Below, piece after piece: positions 41,605-52,989 of a stretch of 64,000 nt of DNA. Source of the stretch: Protopterus annectens (taxonomy: Eukaryota; Chordata; Ceratodontiformes; Protopteridae). Numbering within the stretch: position 1 is the stretch's first letter; the number at the start of each line of letters is the position of its first letter. The notes below the pieces were generated by a model. It did no database searches, was not told the origin of the DNA, and was given only the letters and a program-made list of their open reading frames with translations. A program made the translations under genes and the position numbers. Location of the stretch: assembly GCF_019279795.1 (NCBI RefSeq), contig NC_056733.1:1420817847-1420881846 (forward strand). Direction: 5' to 3'.

Positions 41605-43156
41605 ATGTCAGAAAAAGTGAATAACTGTATTTCTTGTGGGAAACAGATACCTCATAGGGATTACCATACCTTGTGTATACCTTGTTTAGGGCCTGAGCAC
41701 GGCGTTGTTGGTTGCCGCTCTTGTGCTAGGTTTAACAAACGCACTATTAAGAGGAGGTTAGACTGTGCCAGGTTAGTGTTTGGGAAGCGTTGCAATTATA
41801 AAATGCCGTCGGATGCTCCGGCCGCTTCGTCAAAGCGCAAGGACAAAACAGCGAAGCCTAGGGTTGATGAACCGCAGTCCTGGACGTCGGTTCTTTAGAA
41901 AACTCAGTGGAGCCAGAGGTTTTGCCAGGAGTTTCCATGGAGTCTCAGGCAGAAACTTTACTGTTACAGGATGTGCCTTCTCAGGAGGTAGGCCAGGCTG
42001 AGGGGCTTCTCAGGTAACTGTTCTTCCCTCTCTTCCCAAGGTAGTTAGAGCCTCTCCTTCTGTTGCCAAAACTTCTTTGAGAGGTAGGCCAAGTTCAGCT
42101 TCAGTGGGGGCTTCTCCTAGCATTTCGGGTTCTGTACCTAAGAAACATATGCTTAAAATGGCAGAAGATTTGATTACTATGATTAGAGGTTCTATGCCCC
42201 CTCCTGATAAGAGGCCTAGGGTGGATCCGGAGTTTGATAGTTTTGAACAGTGTTCAGAGGCTTCTGAGTCTTCTGCGGAAGATTTGCAGGAGTATCCTCC
42301 TTATTCTGATTCTGATGTGGATGATTCCACTCCTACAGCTTCTCCTCCTGAGGATTTCTCATTTTCAGAGACTCTGCATTCCATGAGGGAGCACTTTAAA
42401 TGGGAAGGCCAGGATTACTCTGATTCCAGGAAAAGGCTTAGGGAATTCTTGTTTTTACCCCAGCATAGGCCCTTAGCTATACCTCCTGTGTTGAATGTGG
42501 TGGAAGATGTTTTTGCAGAGGCTTCCCTGAACCCTGACTCTTTGCCTCCCGCTCCTGTTAAACCTGATAGGTATTATAGGGTGCCCGAAGCTCATAAGTA
42601 TTTGTTTAAGAGTCCTAGGGCGGACCCAGAAACTGTTTCTCAGGGGCCTAAAGGTGTTAAGGCCTCTGTGGTTAAAAATCCTGTTCCCACTGATAAAGAG
42701 GCAAGGGCTTTGGATAGGTGGGGAAAGAAAGTGTATACTTCTTCCACTCTAGCCATGAGAGCGTTGAATTGTCAGTTTCACATGCTAAAATATCAAAATT
42801 ATCTCCTTTCACAATTGAAATCTAAGGTGGATGCTTTGGCGGAAGGTATTGAGTGTAAAGAGTTGCTGGATTTGGTTCATGTGTCTGAACAAGTGGGTAA
42901 GCATTCTTTGCAATGTGGTTTTGATGCTGTACAGGCCTCCTCGAGGGTGACTGCCACTAGTTCTGTTCTTCGCAGGCATGCCTGGTTGAGGGATCAGAAT
43001 TTAGCTGAGCATGTTAAGACAAGGATTTTGGATGCTCCTTTACAGTCTGATGTGTTGTTTGGTTCGCCTGTGGAAGCAGTTTTAAAGAAAATGGAGGACA
43101 AAGCTAAGTCTATGCAAACTGTTAAAGATTTTTGCAGGTGCAGCCACCAAGTTTAG
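41605..43156 (+). pseudogene. E7 gag-like ORF1
   Basis: 41605-41898 gives MSEKVNNCISCGKQIPHRDY and the finger. A frameshift at about 41870 and more damage to about 42020 follow. 42077-43156 is open for 359 codons: KKHMLKMAEDLITMIRGS, DDSTPTASPPEDFSFSETL, NVVEDVFAEASLNPDSLPP, YRVPEAHKYLFKSP, RALNCQFHMLKYQNYL and LKKMEDKAKSMQTVKDF, ending FCRCSHQV at a T-run shift shared with E1. It is the longest undamaged gag segment of family A. Confidence 0.87.
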
Positions 43157-43289
43157 TAGAAATTGGCCTGCTAAGGGGTGGACATATCCTGCTTATGATT
43201 CCCAGTCTAGGGGTAGGTCTAGGCGTGGTAGGGGCAGGGCTCAAGGTTCTTTTAGGCCTAGAACAGGAGTTCACCTGCTCAGACTTCTG

Positions 43290-45236
43290 GTGAGGGCAGG
43301 GGTCAGTCCTTTCGTAAACAAACCCAATGACCTGCCTTTTCAGCTGCCAGTAGATTCTCGTCTGGCAGCTCCTTTGGGAGGAAGACTGTCTCTTTTCAAA
43401 GAAAATTGGGATTTAATTACTCAAGACAGATGGGTGTTGGATATCATTCACCACGGTTACAGGTTTTATTTCCATACAATGCCCCCTTTCAAAGGCATGC
43501 CAGACGTTCCTCCTCCACAAAGAAAAGAGGCTCACAAGCAAGTTTCTCAGTTACTCCTGATAGGGGCCATTCAGCCAGTCCCTGTATCAGAAAGGGGCCT
43601 AGGATTTTATTCTCGCCTGTTCCTAGTACCAAAGAAGGGGAACACGTGGAGACCAATTTTGGATTTATCTCTCCTCAACACTTATCTGGACATTCCCAAG
43701 TTCAAGATGTTGACGTTACAACAGCTTTTACCTCTGCTGGGCAAAGATCACTGGATGGTAACTTTAGATCTCAAGGAAGCTTACCTTCATGTGCCTATAA
43801 GGCTAAGTTGCAGGAAGTATCTGCGGTTTCGAGCTGGAAATTCTCATTATCAGTTCTCTGCATTGCCCTTTGGCTTATCTACTGCCCAGAGTATTCACAA
43901 AGGTTCTGGCTCCAGTGATAGCTTACTTCAGGCTACAAGGAATTCAAATCTATCCTTACTTGGACGACTGCCTGATTCTGGCTCAAGAAAAGGAAGACCT
44001 TCTACAGCATCTGGAATATGTTATAGCAGTGCTAAGATGCCTAGGGTATTCTGTGAACGAAATAAAGTCCAGTCTAGTACCCTCTCAAGACATGTGCTTT
44101 CTGGGTGTGAGACTGAATACAGCAGCCCAGATGGCCTTTTTAACCCCGGACAAACAAAAGAGTCTATCACTTTACTTCCATCAACTATCTCATCAGTCCG
44201 TGCTGACTGCAAGGACAGTCCTTCAAGCATTAGGGTTCATGGCATCTTGTATTCTGGTGCTTCCCAATGCCAAACTGCATATGAGGAAGCTACAATGGTA
44301 TCTCAAAAATGTATGGACACAGCACTGCCAGGAGTTGGACACTGTCATTCAAATAATACCTTGCCTTCAAAAAGAATTTTTGTGGTGGGCTCAGGAATGT
44401 CACCTAAACAAGGGACTCTCTGTGACCCTGCCAGAGGCGAGTCAGATTTTAACGACAGATGCCTCGGACATTGCTTGGGGAGCTCATCTAAATGGAAAGT
44501 GGATACAAGACAAGTGGCCTGCCAGACTACAGCATCTACATATCAACATGAAGGAGATGTTAGCAGTCCAGTTTGCATTAATGGCTTTCAAGGAGTTACT
44601 TCTTCCAGGGCAGGTGTTGATTCTAACAGACAACACAACTGTCATGTGGTACATCAACAAGCAAGGGGAACACATTCTTATCCTCTATGCAGGCAAGCAA
44701 TGATTTTATGGGAGACTGCGCTAAGCTTGCAACTAACTCTTCAGGCAAGGTTTCTGCCAGGAGCACAGAACTCCTTAGCAGATGTGTTAAGCAGACAAAT
44801 CATGGATCCCCACGAGTGGAAACTGGATCTTCATGTATTTCAGAAATTGACAGTGTCATGGGGAACTCCAGACATAGATCTGTTCGCTTCTCCACTAAAC
44901 CACCAGCTGCCAAAGTATTGCACAAAGGGGTTTCATCGCACAGCTTGGAAAGTGGATGCTCTGTCTTTCAGTTGGAAAAACCTTCATGTGTATGCCTTTC
45001 CACCTCTGCCTCTTCTTCCAAAGGTACTATTAAAGGTCAGACAAGACAGGCCAAGGATGATTTTGATAGCTCCAGATTGGCCTCGGCAACACTGGTACCC
45101 ACTACTACGGAGTCTGGTAAAGAAGCCTCCATGGCCTTTACCTCTGATTCCTCATCTGTTATCTCAGAAGGACGGTCATCTGCTCAATGTCAAGCTTCAC
45201 TCTCTTCATCTAACAGCCTGGCATATTCTGTGTTGA
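43290..45236 (+). pseudogene. E7 reverse transcriptase / RNase H
   Basis: 43290-43885 has DRWVLDIIHHGYRFYFHTMP, GFYSRLFLVPKKGNTW, VTLDLKEAYLHVPI and SALPFGLSTA. A 2-base loss near 43885 moves the real frame to 43870-44703 with RVFTKVLAPV, YPYLDDCLILA, TTDASDIAWGAH, LHINMKEMLAVQ and LTDNTTVMWYINKQG. The short G run (44666-44669) shifts back to the first frame for HSYPLCRQAMILWE, LADVLSRQIMDPHEWK, IDLFASPLNHQLPKYC and LIAPDWPRQHWYPLL. So the 648-codon open frame is a mosaic whose middle third is not protein. Confidence 0.87.
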
Positions 45237-45245
45237 AACACAGCA

Positions 45246-46267
45246 GGTCTCAACTTCCTCAACAAGTTTTAAATGTGATTATGGAAGCTAGAAGACCTAG
45301 TACAAGGAAAGTGTACGCAGAAAAATGGAAGAGATTTTTATTTTGGAGTACAGCAAAGAATTTGGAGATTTCTGAGCCTAATTTGAGTGTGGCTCTTCAA
45401 TATCTTACTGAGTTATTGGACAAAGGTTTGTCCTTCTCTTCCATTAAGATTCATGCTGCAGCAATTTCAGCTCACTATGATTGTGACCCACCATTGTTTT
45501 CGCATCCTTTGTTCAAGCAGTTTCTTAGAGGGCAAAGAATATAAGACCCACGTAGAGCTCCTACTCCTGCTTGGGATCTCAATTTTGTGTTGGAAAAACT
45601 TACTTTACAACCTTTTGAGCCTGCGGCTACTGCTGAATTGAAATACTTGTCATGGAAGACTGCTTTTCTGTTGGCTATTACTTCTGCAAGAAGGGTGTCT
45701 GAGTTGCAGGCCCTTATGGCAGTAGAGCCCTTTTGATTTTCCATAAGGATAGGGTATCATTACGTACTAATCCTTCCTTTATGCCTAAGGTGGTTTCTAG
45801 TGTGGCTTTAAACCAAACTATTCATTTGCCTACTTTTTATGCAGACCCCCAAAATAAAGGGAAAAGATTTTGCACACTTTAGATGTACACAGGCAATTGC
45901 GTTATTATTTAAGCAGGACTAAGGATTTTAGGCAGTCTCAGCAGTTGTTTGTTTCTTTTGCTTTGAGTTCAGGGCAAGCCTGTGCCAAAACAAACTATTT
46001 CTAGGTGGATTGGCTTTTGCATTGCATTTTGTTATTCCCATCATGGCAAGGAGATTCCAGCTGGGATTAGGCCTCATTCCACTAGGGCTACTGCCACTTC
46101 AACAGCATTTCTAAGGGGTGGCAACTAAGGATATTTTGGAAGCAGCTACTTGGAGTTCAGTGCATACTTTCTCTAAGCATTATCACCTTCCTATCTACTC
46201 TAAGTCTAGGGCTGGTTTTGCCACAGCTGTTTTGCAAGGCATGTTGTCAGCTCCTGCTTCTTTATGA
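45246..46267 (+). pseudogene. E7 tyrosine recombinase, many homopolymer shifts
   Basis: QQVLNVIMEARRPSTRKVY to FLRG is open to about 45535, where AGAGGGCAAAG has one G fewer than in E1 and E12. Further one-base losses occur near 45730 (T run), 45860 (G run) and 46117 (G run), and two or more bases are lost near 45968. The blocks SARRVSELQAL, SKQTISRWI-like PKQTISRWI, HSTRATATSTAF, EAATWSSVHTF and KHYHL remain recognisable. Confidence 0.87.
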
Positions 46268-46302
46268 TTTGCCAGCCTCCCTTACCTCTGCTTTGGGATT
46301 CT

Positions 46303-46412
46303 ACTCAATAGTAAGGCCTGCAGCAATGGGGAGCGAAGAACATAGTACAGTTTTGTACCTACCATAAATGTAGATGTTCGAGGATCCCCATTGCTGCAGT
46401 CCAATTTACCCT
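46303..46412 (+). repeat. E7 ICR
   Basis: GCAATGGGGAGCGAAGAACAT|AGTACAG followed by the right-tip complement to CCATTGCTGCAGTCC. CCCCATTGC is E7's own variant of the tip (E1 has CCACATTGC), so the ICR and ITRs match within the copy. Confidence 0.9.
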
Positions 46413-46755
46413 CCCTCCTTCCCTCTGTGTTTAGGGGTGGTTGTGTAGGTGAGGTTACATGCTGATATTTTTGTATATATTCTTGTATATATTGTACATA
46501 TTTTTGGTGCAGGTATTTTGGGCCTTGTCTTTTTAGGGTCTTCTGACATCTGGGGCAAGAAAAGACTGAGGATATGGCGTCGGTCATGCGCATTAGTACC
46601 CTGACGTACTGACGTCAGTCTAATGCGCCCTGACCGACGTCAGCCATATACTCTGGTATTCGGGCCGACTGGACAGCGGACTACACCCAATAGTAAGGAC
46701 TGCAGCAATGGGGATCCTCGAACATCTACATTTATGGTAGGTACAAAACTGTACT

Positions 46756-47088
46756 TTCCTCCTCTTCAAAAACAGGGAGTGCAAAGCCACCCCCTTATGG
46801 TAAGAACTCACAATGACTTTACACTTCCACCCCTCCCTCTGCCCACCTGCTTGTGCACCTAGGAGGAAAACTCTCCTTCCACGCAGGCCACTGGGCCACC
46901 ATTACCAACGACCGCTGGGTCCTCGTCATAGTGTCCCAGGGATACAAATTTTATTTCTACACTCTGCCAACCCCAAAAGGGTTCCCAGATCTTCCTCCAA
47001 ACCAGTGGGCAGAGGCCAAAAAGCAAGTAATTTCCCTGCTCTCCATGACGGCCATAGAGCATGTTCCTGCAGAACAGGTAGGCCAAGG
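46756..47088 (+). pseudogene. E5 RT N-terminus
   Basis: Resumes after E7. LGGKLSFHAGHWATITNDRW, VIVSQGYKFYFYTLP, FPDLPPNQWAEAKKQVISLL and IEHVPAEQVGQG lie in one frame from about 46853. E8 cuts in just where GFYSRLFLVP should follow (47088/47089). Confidence 0.87.
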
Positions 47089-47559
47089 ATGTTGTTTGTG
47101 TTTCACTGTTGCAGTCATCACACTTGGGTTATCCGCCTGCAGGTAGCCCTCAGTCTGCCCGAATACCAGAGATTTAGTATTTCTGCGTCAGTTGCTGTTG
47201 CTCCAGGACTGACATCAGGTCGTCAGGGGTATAAAAACAGGCAGCCGATGCCATTACATCAGTCTTTCTTGCCAAGGAGCCCGAAGCAGAACCAGTTTGC
47301 ACGAGTGAGTGCTGGTCGGCCACTGAGTTTTCATTTCGAATTGAATCATCCTGAAGTCTTCTAAAGTGAAGTACCCCATTGGGGATCCCTTTTTCTTGCT
47401 CTCACTGATGTCAGAAAAAGTTGTCTTGCTGTGGAAAGCAAATACCACACCAAGATTTTCATTCTTACTGCATCACCTGTTTAGGCCCAGACCACAATGT
47501 ACCTTGCTGTCTGATTTGTGCCTTGTTAGTCGGGCCCTTATTGTCACTGAATACGTTCA
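47089..47559 (+). mobile_element. E8: DIRS family C2, 5' part
   Basis: Starts ATGTTGTTTGTG (variant of ATGTTCTTCGTG) with a left ITR to about 47275 and TATAAAAA near 47230-47237. The leader ACCCCATTGGGG is at 47370. Gag is cut by E9 at 47559. It is close to E5 in the finger region. Segment H may be its 3' part. Confidence 0.85.
47408..47559 (+). pseudogene. E8 gag-like ORF1, stub
   Basis: ATGTCAGAAAAAGTT then a deletion removes codons before the first Cys pair. The rest of the finger (YCITCLGPDHNVPC in the shifted frame, then CALLVGPLL) matches E5. It is interrupted after ATACGTTCA. Confidence 0.75.
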
Positions 47560-47875
47560 ATGTTCTTCGTGTTTCACTGTTGCAGTCATTACATTTGGGT
47601 TATCTGCTTGCAGGTAGCCCTCAGTCGGCTTGATTAACAAAGTCTTGGGTCCTGCGTCTGTTGCTGTCCCTTCTTCAATGACGTCAGGTCGTCAGGGTAT
47701 AAAATGTGCAGCTGACACCATTACATCACTCTCTTTCTCTGTGCCCAAAGCAGAAGCAGTTCGCAAGTGCCGGTCGGCCAACTCCTGAAATTTTCATTTT
47801 CGTGTTTCAGAACTGAAGTCTTCAACTAAAGCTAAGTACCCCGTTGGGGAAACTTTTTTTTCTTGCTGCTTACTG

Positions 47876-49500
47876 ATGTTATTAAAATTAATAATTGCAT
47901 TACTTGTGTAAAGCAAATACCTCATAAGGATTTTCATTCGTACTGTATTCCTTGCCTAGGCCCTGAATACGACATACCTTGCTGTCAGTTTTGTGCTTTA
48001 TTTAGTCAGTGCACTATTTGTTGTCTGCATATTTTCACCTCTAAATATTTTGGTTCTCAGTTTAATTATCCAGAAATGTCAGTTAGTCATCCGACTACCG
48101 GGATTCAGAAATAACGCAAAGATGAAGACAGGCCGCCGATGTCCAAAACTGCCAACGATGCTTCTCCTAAGCCAGTCACTAGTTTGCCGGTACCCAGTGA
48201 GGCGCTTTCGCAGCCCCTGATACCTGCTACTTCTGATTCGCAGGCCTCTACTGAGACCCATTCAGAGTCCGGTATGCCGTGAGATACTTCAACTATGGAA
48301 CCCGCGGATGTCTCTACCTTGGATGGGTCCGGAGCCGCTGTGCAGGCATCGCTTCTGAGGGTGTATTCAGGCCTACAGACTTGCATATTAAACAGTCTCC
48401 TTCTTCTTTTAGGCCTAAATCTCGAACCCTGCCTAAAAAACCGACGCCCAGGCCACATGCTCAGACCTCTATGCCTAAAAAACAAATGATAAGAATGGCT
48501 GAAGATCTATTAACTCTTATCAGGGGTAGCCAACCCCCCCCCCCTTTCTAAGAGGCCTTGGACTGAAGTGGTTTATGAATCTTCTGACCAGGATTCTGTT
48601 TTTTCTGATTCTTCTGATGATCTGGATTTGCCCTTATCTACTTATGAGGATTCTGATGCAGAGGACTCCATTCCCTATGTTTCCCCTCCAGAGGATTTTT
48701 GTCTTTTGGGGAAACCTTACATACTCTAAGGGAGCATTTCCACTGGGAAAGCCAGGATTTTACTGATTTAAAAAAAGAGGCTTAGGGATTTCTTACTTCT
48801 ACCTCAGCGTAGGCCTTTAGCTATTTCTCCTGTACTAGACATTATTAATGATGCTTTTTTGGAATCTAGTATGGCTCCTGATTCCTTGCCTCCTGCTCCC
48901 AGAAAAGCAGACAGATACTACAGGGTCCCTGAGTCACACAAGTTCCTTTTTAAAAATCCTATTGTGGATCCAGAGACTATTTCACAGGGGCCCAAAGGCA
49001 TTAAGGCTTCTACTGCTAAAAATCCTACCCCTTCTTATAGAGACTCCAGGGAGCTGGTTAGATGGGGTAAGAAGGTTTACACTTCTGCAACCTGGCCATT
49101 AGGGCTTTAAACTGACAGTTTCAAAGTATCAGCAACATGTTATTCAATTGCTGAAACAGAAAATGATGATTCCTGACTGTGTGGAAAATAAAGAATTACA
49201 GGATTTAATCCATTCCTCTGAACAAGTTGGAAAACATACTTTGCAATGTGGTTTTGATTCTTTAGAGGCCTCTTGCAGGGCTGCGGTTACTGGGTCTGTG
49301 CTTAGAAGGCATGCTTGGCTTAAGGAGCAATCTCTGCCTGATAATGTTAAAGCAAAATTGTTGGATGCTCCTTTAAATCAGGACTGCCTGTTTGGCAACA
49401 AGGCTGAAGAAGTTTTAAAAAAGATGGAAGATAAAGCTAAATCTATGCGAACTGTAAAATATTTCTTACAAGTGCAACCTCCAAGATTTAGTAGGCACTG
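47876..49500 (+). pseudogene. E9 gag-like ORF1, stops and frameshifts
   Basis: Starts MLLKLIIALL-like in the wrong frame; the real finger reads NNCITCVKQIPHKDFHSYC from 47892. A stop lies near 48112. KMAEDLLTLIRGS-like RMAEDLLTLIRGS is at 48490, followed by an expanded C run at the proline codons (48532-48545), the same place as in E3. 48859-49110 carries YRVPESHKFLFKNP. TGA at 49113-49115 replaces the Cys codon of LNCQF, as in E3. 49148-49500 has KKMEDKAKSMRTVKYFLQ. Confidence 0.82.
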
Positions 49501-49669
49501 GCCTACTAAGAATTGGTCCTTTCCAGCTCCTTCCAGATCCACTCAAACCAAACCCAGACACACCAAAAGCACCAGTTTTCTGTCCAAAGGGACTCTCAGA
49601 ACTAAGCAAAGGGGGCATCCACCTCCAAATCTGGAAATAACAAGACACCCCCCTAGGGAAAACAGTCTC

Positions 49670-50580
49670 AATGACTTTACTTTAAAATTGCCAAGCACTT
49701 ACCTTTCAGTTGCCCCTTTGGGGGGGGGGGGGGGGGGATTGCTCTTCATGCAAAAAACTGGGAACTCATAACCCAGGACGAATTGGTTTTAAATGTAGTG
49801 TCCCAGGGATACAGATTTCATTTCCACACATTGCCAACTCCAAACGGGTGGCCAGACCTGCCCCCAAATCAGGGGGCCGAGGCTCAGAAACAAGTACTTT
49901 CCCTCTTAAACATGGGGACTATTCAACCGGTACCAGAAGAGGAAAAGGGACACGGTTTCTATTCCAGGCTTTTCCTGGTACCCAGAAATGACAAATTTTG
50001 GCGTCCAATTCTGGACCGGTCTACTCTAAACACCTTTCTGGATATTCCAAAATTCAAGATGCTTACTCTTCACCAGTTACTTCCTATGCTAGGCAAAGAT
50101 GCCTGGTTGGCAACTCTAGATTTAAAAGAAGCATACCCTGCATATCCCAATCAGGGAATCTTGCAGAAGATACCTACGCTTCAAAGCAGGCTATTTGCAT
50201 TATCAGTTCTCTGCACTGCCCCTTGGCTTTTCTACTGTGCCCAGGGTATTCACAAAGTGCCTGGCTCCAGTAATTGCATTTTGCAGACAAAGAAATATTC
50301 AAATATATCCATACCTGGACGATTGTCTAATTCAGGCAGAAAACTAGGCCATACTTATAAATCATCTGGCGTTTGTGAAAAGGGTTCTAACTTGCCTAGG
50401 GTACACCATAAACGAAAATAAATCACAACTGGTACCCTCTCAACAGATTACATTCCTGGGTGAAGCTTGAATTCAACTGCCCAGATGGCTTTCCTCACGC
50501 CAGAAAAGCAAATTCATTTGGTAACTTATTTCAAACAAGTGGCCACAAAAACCCCGCTGTCTGCAAGACAAATATTGGAT
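49670..50580 (+). pseudogene. E9 reverse transcriptase, truncated
   Basis: A G run of 18 or so bases at 49722-49739 replaces the few Gs of PLGGK. 49783-50145 has VVSQGYRFHFHTLPTPNGWPD, GFYSRLFLVPRNDKFW and LDLKEAYPA with an extra base. SALPLGFSTVPRVFTK-like sequence and YPYLDDCLIQ follow near 50215-50335, then a stop near 50345 and LGYTINENKSQLV. It breaks off after the LSARQIL block (50560-50577). Confidence 0.82.
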
Positions 50581-51017
50581 TGACCACCAGAAAGGTGTTG
50601 AGATTGATTGAGAATTGATTGATCCAGGATAGGGTGCAAAGAGCTCCCTTTTCTGGGCAGCAAGAGCAGTCTGGAGTAGAAACCCTATCATCTTTGTTCT
50701 ACTGGAACAGGTTGAATAGCCTTGATATGGAGAAGGGAAAGTACTTGCTTTTGAGCCTCTGCCTACTGGTTTGGAGGAATGTCTGGCAACCCGCTTGGGG
50801 TTGGCAGTGAGTGGAAGTAGAATCTGTATCCCTGGAGTACAATGTTTAGAACCCATCGGTCCTGAGTTATGGACATCCAGTTTTTTGCATGAAGGGCGAG
50901 TTTTCCTCGTAGGGGTACAAGTACTTGGGCATGGCTGGGAAGGATAATTGGAAAGTCATTGTGAATGTTTTCCATAAGGGGGTGGCTTACCACTCGCTGT
51001 TTTTGAGGTGGGAACAC
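50581..51017 (-). pseudogene. E10 RT N-terminus, truncated
   Basis: 51017-50763 on the minus strand has LRGKLALHAKNWMSITQDRW, VLQGYRFYFHSLPTPSGLPD and IPPNQ. It continues in another frame with IRAIQPVPVEQR and GFYSRLLLLPRK, and ends after ILDQSILN near 50600. The catalytic core is not present. Confidence 0.82.
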
Positions 51018-51019
51018 TC

Positions 51020-52720
51020 CATTGTTTAGATCTCTGCATACCCTGAGACTGTAGTCTTGGTGGTCTGTTTCTCCTGGCTTTGGGCTGAGAAGGCCTGGGA
51101 GGGACTGGAAAGGACCATTTTTTTGAAGGCCAATGCCTACTTGGTGGCTGTACCTGTAAGAAATCTTTGACAGTTTCCATAGATTTAGCTTTTTCTTCCA
51201 TCTTTTTAAAAACTACTTCTGCTTTTGTGCCAAACAAACAATCCTGATTTAATGGAGCATTAGTGATTTTGCTTTGACATGGTCTGGCAAGACTTGTTCC
51301 TTCAGCCAAGCATGTCTTCTCAGTACAGACCCAGTGACAGCAGCCCCACAAGATGCTTCTAAGGCATTAAACCCACACTGCAAAGTATGTTTACTAACTT
51401 GGTTTGCAGAATGCATTAACTCTTGTAAATCTTTGTTTTCTGCACAATCTAGAAGTAACACCAGTTTTTGTTTAATTGGTTCCATAATATGTTGCTGGTA
51501 CTTCAACATGTGAAACTGGCAATTCAAAGCCCTGATGGCAAGAGTTGCAGAGGTATATACCTTCTTACCCAATCTGTCTAAAGCTCTAGAATCCCTGTCT
51601 GAAGGGGTATGGTTTTTGGCTGTAAGATTCTTAAAGAGAAATTTCTGAGAGTCAGGTACTCTGTACTACCTGTCATATTTTCTAGGAGCGGGTGGTAAAG
51701 TATCAGGAGTAAGACTGGATTCCATGAAGACATCATCTACAATATCCAGGACAGGGGGTATAGCTAGAGGCCTGTGCTGAGTCAAATCTAAAAATTCCCT
51801 GAGTCTCTCGACTGAGGATAGGCCTGGCATTCCCAGCGGAAATGCTCTCTTAAGGTATGCAAGGTTTCACCAAAAGAAAAATCCTATGGAGGGGAGGCAG
51901 AGGGAATGGATTCCTCTGCATCTGAATCCTCATAAGTAGATAAGGGTATGTCTTGGTAATCAGAAGGGTCAGAGTCATCGGACTCCTGGTCTGTAGAATC
52001 GGAAGGAAATTCAATTATTTGTCTTTTAGCAGGGGAAGGCTGTCTTCCCCTAATTAGAGTAATAAGGTCTTCAGCCATTCTAAGCATTTATTTTTGTGGC
52101 ATGGGAGCTTAAGCATGCGCTTTGGATGTCTGTTTTCTAGGTGTAGTGCGAACTCGGGGCCTGAGAAACTCGGTAGTTTAGTTAAAAATGAAGTCTGTTT
52201 AATACGAATATCGGTAGGTTGGAATACACCCTCAGAAGCCTGTGCCTACATAGCGGCTCCGTACCCATCCAATGTAGAGACATCCGCAGGTTCCATAGTT
52301 GAAGAAGGATCTCGTGGCATAACGGACTCCAAATGGGTCTCAGCAGAGGCCTGCGATTCTGTAGAAGCAGGCATCAGGGGCTGCAAAGGCGCCTCACTGA
52401 GTACTTGCGGACTGCCGACTAGCTTAACGGAAGCATCATCTGCAGTTTTTGACCTATGTGCTTTGTCTGTCTTTGTCTTTGCGCTTTTTCGGAAGACTAA
52501 TAGTCGGATAGCTTACCAAAGCCATTTTGGAATACGGAGAACGAGAGCGAAAGAATTCAGCTACAAAAATGGCTCGATGATGAATGGTTCGGGCGTTTAA
52601 GGCACAAAACCGGCAGCGAGGGACGTCGTGGTCTGGGCCTAAACAGGTGACTCAGTAAGAATGAAAATCTCTGTGAGGGTATTTGCTTTCCACAGGCAAG
52701 ACAAGTACTTGGCTTTAGAA
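51020..52720 (-). pseudogene. E10 gag-like ORF1, start lost
   Basis: The leader is joined directly to the finger near 52710, so the ATG and first codons are deleted. The finger then reads TCLACGKQIP-like and FHSYxVTCLGPDHDV. Later on the minus strand: RMAEDLITLIRGRQPSPAKR (52080-52020), SDAEESIPSASPP (51920-51884), ALNCQFHMLKYQQHIM (51540-51490) and KKMEEKAKSMETVKDFLQVQPP (51210-51150). Frameshifts lie near 51880, 51700 and 51250. Confidence 0.8.
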
Positions 52721-52804
52721 GACTTCAGGTTTGAAACTCGTAAAACGAAAATTTCAGGTAGCGGCCGACAGGCACTTGCGAACTGCTTCTGCTTCAGGCT
52801 CCTC

Positions 52805-52989
52805 CTTGGCAAGAAAGATTGGTGTAATGGCGGAGGACGCATGTTCTATACCCCTGATGACCTGATGTCATGGAAAAAGCGACCAGCATTCAATGCAGAA
52901 ATCCCAAGACTCTATTTGGGCTGACTGAGGGCTCCCTGCTGGCAGATAACCCAAGTGTGATGACTGCAACAGTGAAACACGAAGAACAT
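52805..52989 (-). repeat. E10 left ITR
   Basis: On the minus strand it reads GTTTCACTGTTGCAGTCATC and ends near CAATCTTTCTTGCC. The TATA position reads TATAGAAC, one change from the TATAAAA of relatives. Confidence 0.82.

Larger units (their letters stand above)
41292..46755 (+). mobile_element. E7: full-length DIRS, family A, inside E5
   Basis: A 5464-bp copy from ATGTTCTTCGTTCC to CTGTACT. Host flanks are AAGCAGTGGAG and TTCCTCCTCTTC, continuous without duplication. It closely matches E1 and E12. ITRs lie at 41292-41464 and 46556-46755, with the TGACGTCA palindrome at 41377-41439 and again in the right arm. Its ORFs are broken mainly by single-base losses in homopolymer runs. Confidence 0.95.
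33117..47088 (+). mobile_element. E5: DIRS family C2, base of the second stack
   Basis: The left ITR starts ATGTTCTTCGTG at 33117. Visible segments are 33117-34787 (ITR, gag start), 40884-41291 (gag end) and 46756-47088 (RT start), separated by E6, E7 and E8. The 3' half is not seen and should lie beyond the window. The host side before 33117 ends CTGCAG. Confidence 0.88.
47560..50580 (+). mobile_element. E9: DIRS family C1, 3' half lost
   Basis: Left ITR 47560-47742 starts ATGTTCTTCGTG with TATAAAA near 47698. Gag and RT follow. The element ends abruptly in the RT thumb region at about 50580, where the sequence turns into minus-strand E10. No RNase H, YR, ICR or right ITR of E9 is present. 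Confidence 0.87.
50581..52989 (-). mobile_element. E10: DIRS family C2 on the minus strand, 5' half only
   Basis: The only minus-strand DIRS copy. Its left tip (ATGTTCTTCGTG on the minus strand) is at 52989 and abuts plus-strand segment H. Reading down: ITR to about 52800, gag 52720-51020, RT 51017-50581. It stops in the RT after the LNTFL-like block and is fused to E9. RNase H, YR, ICR and right ITR are absent. Confidence 0.87.
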
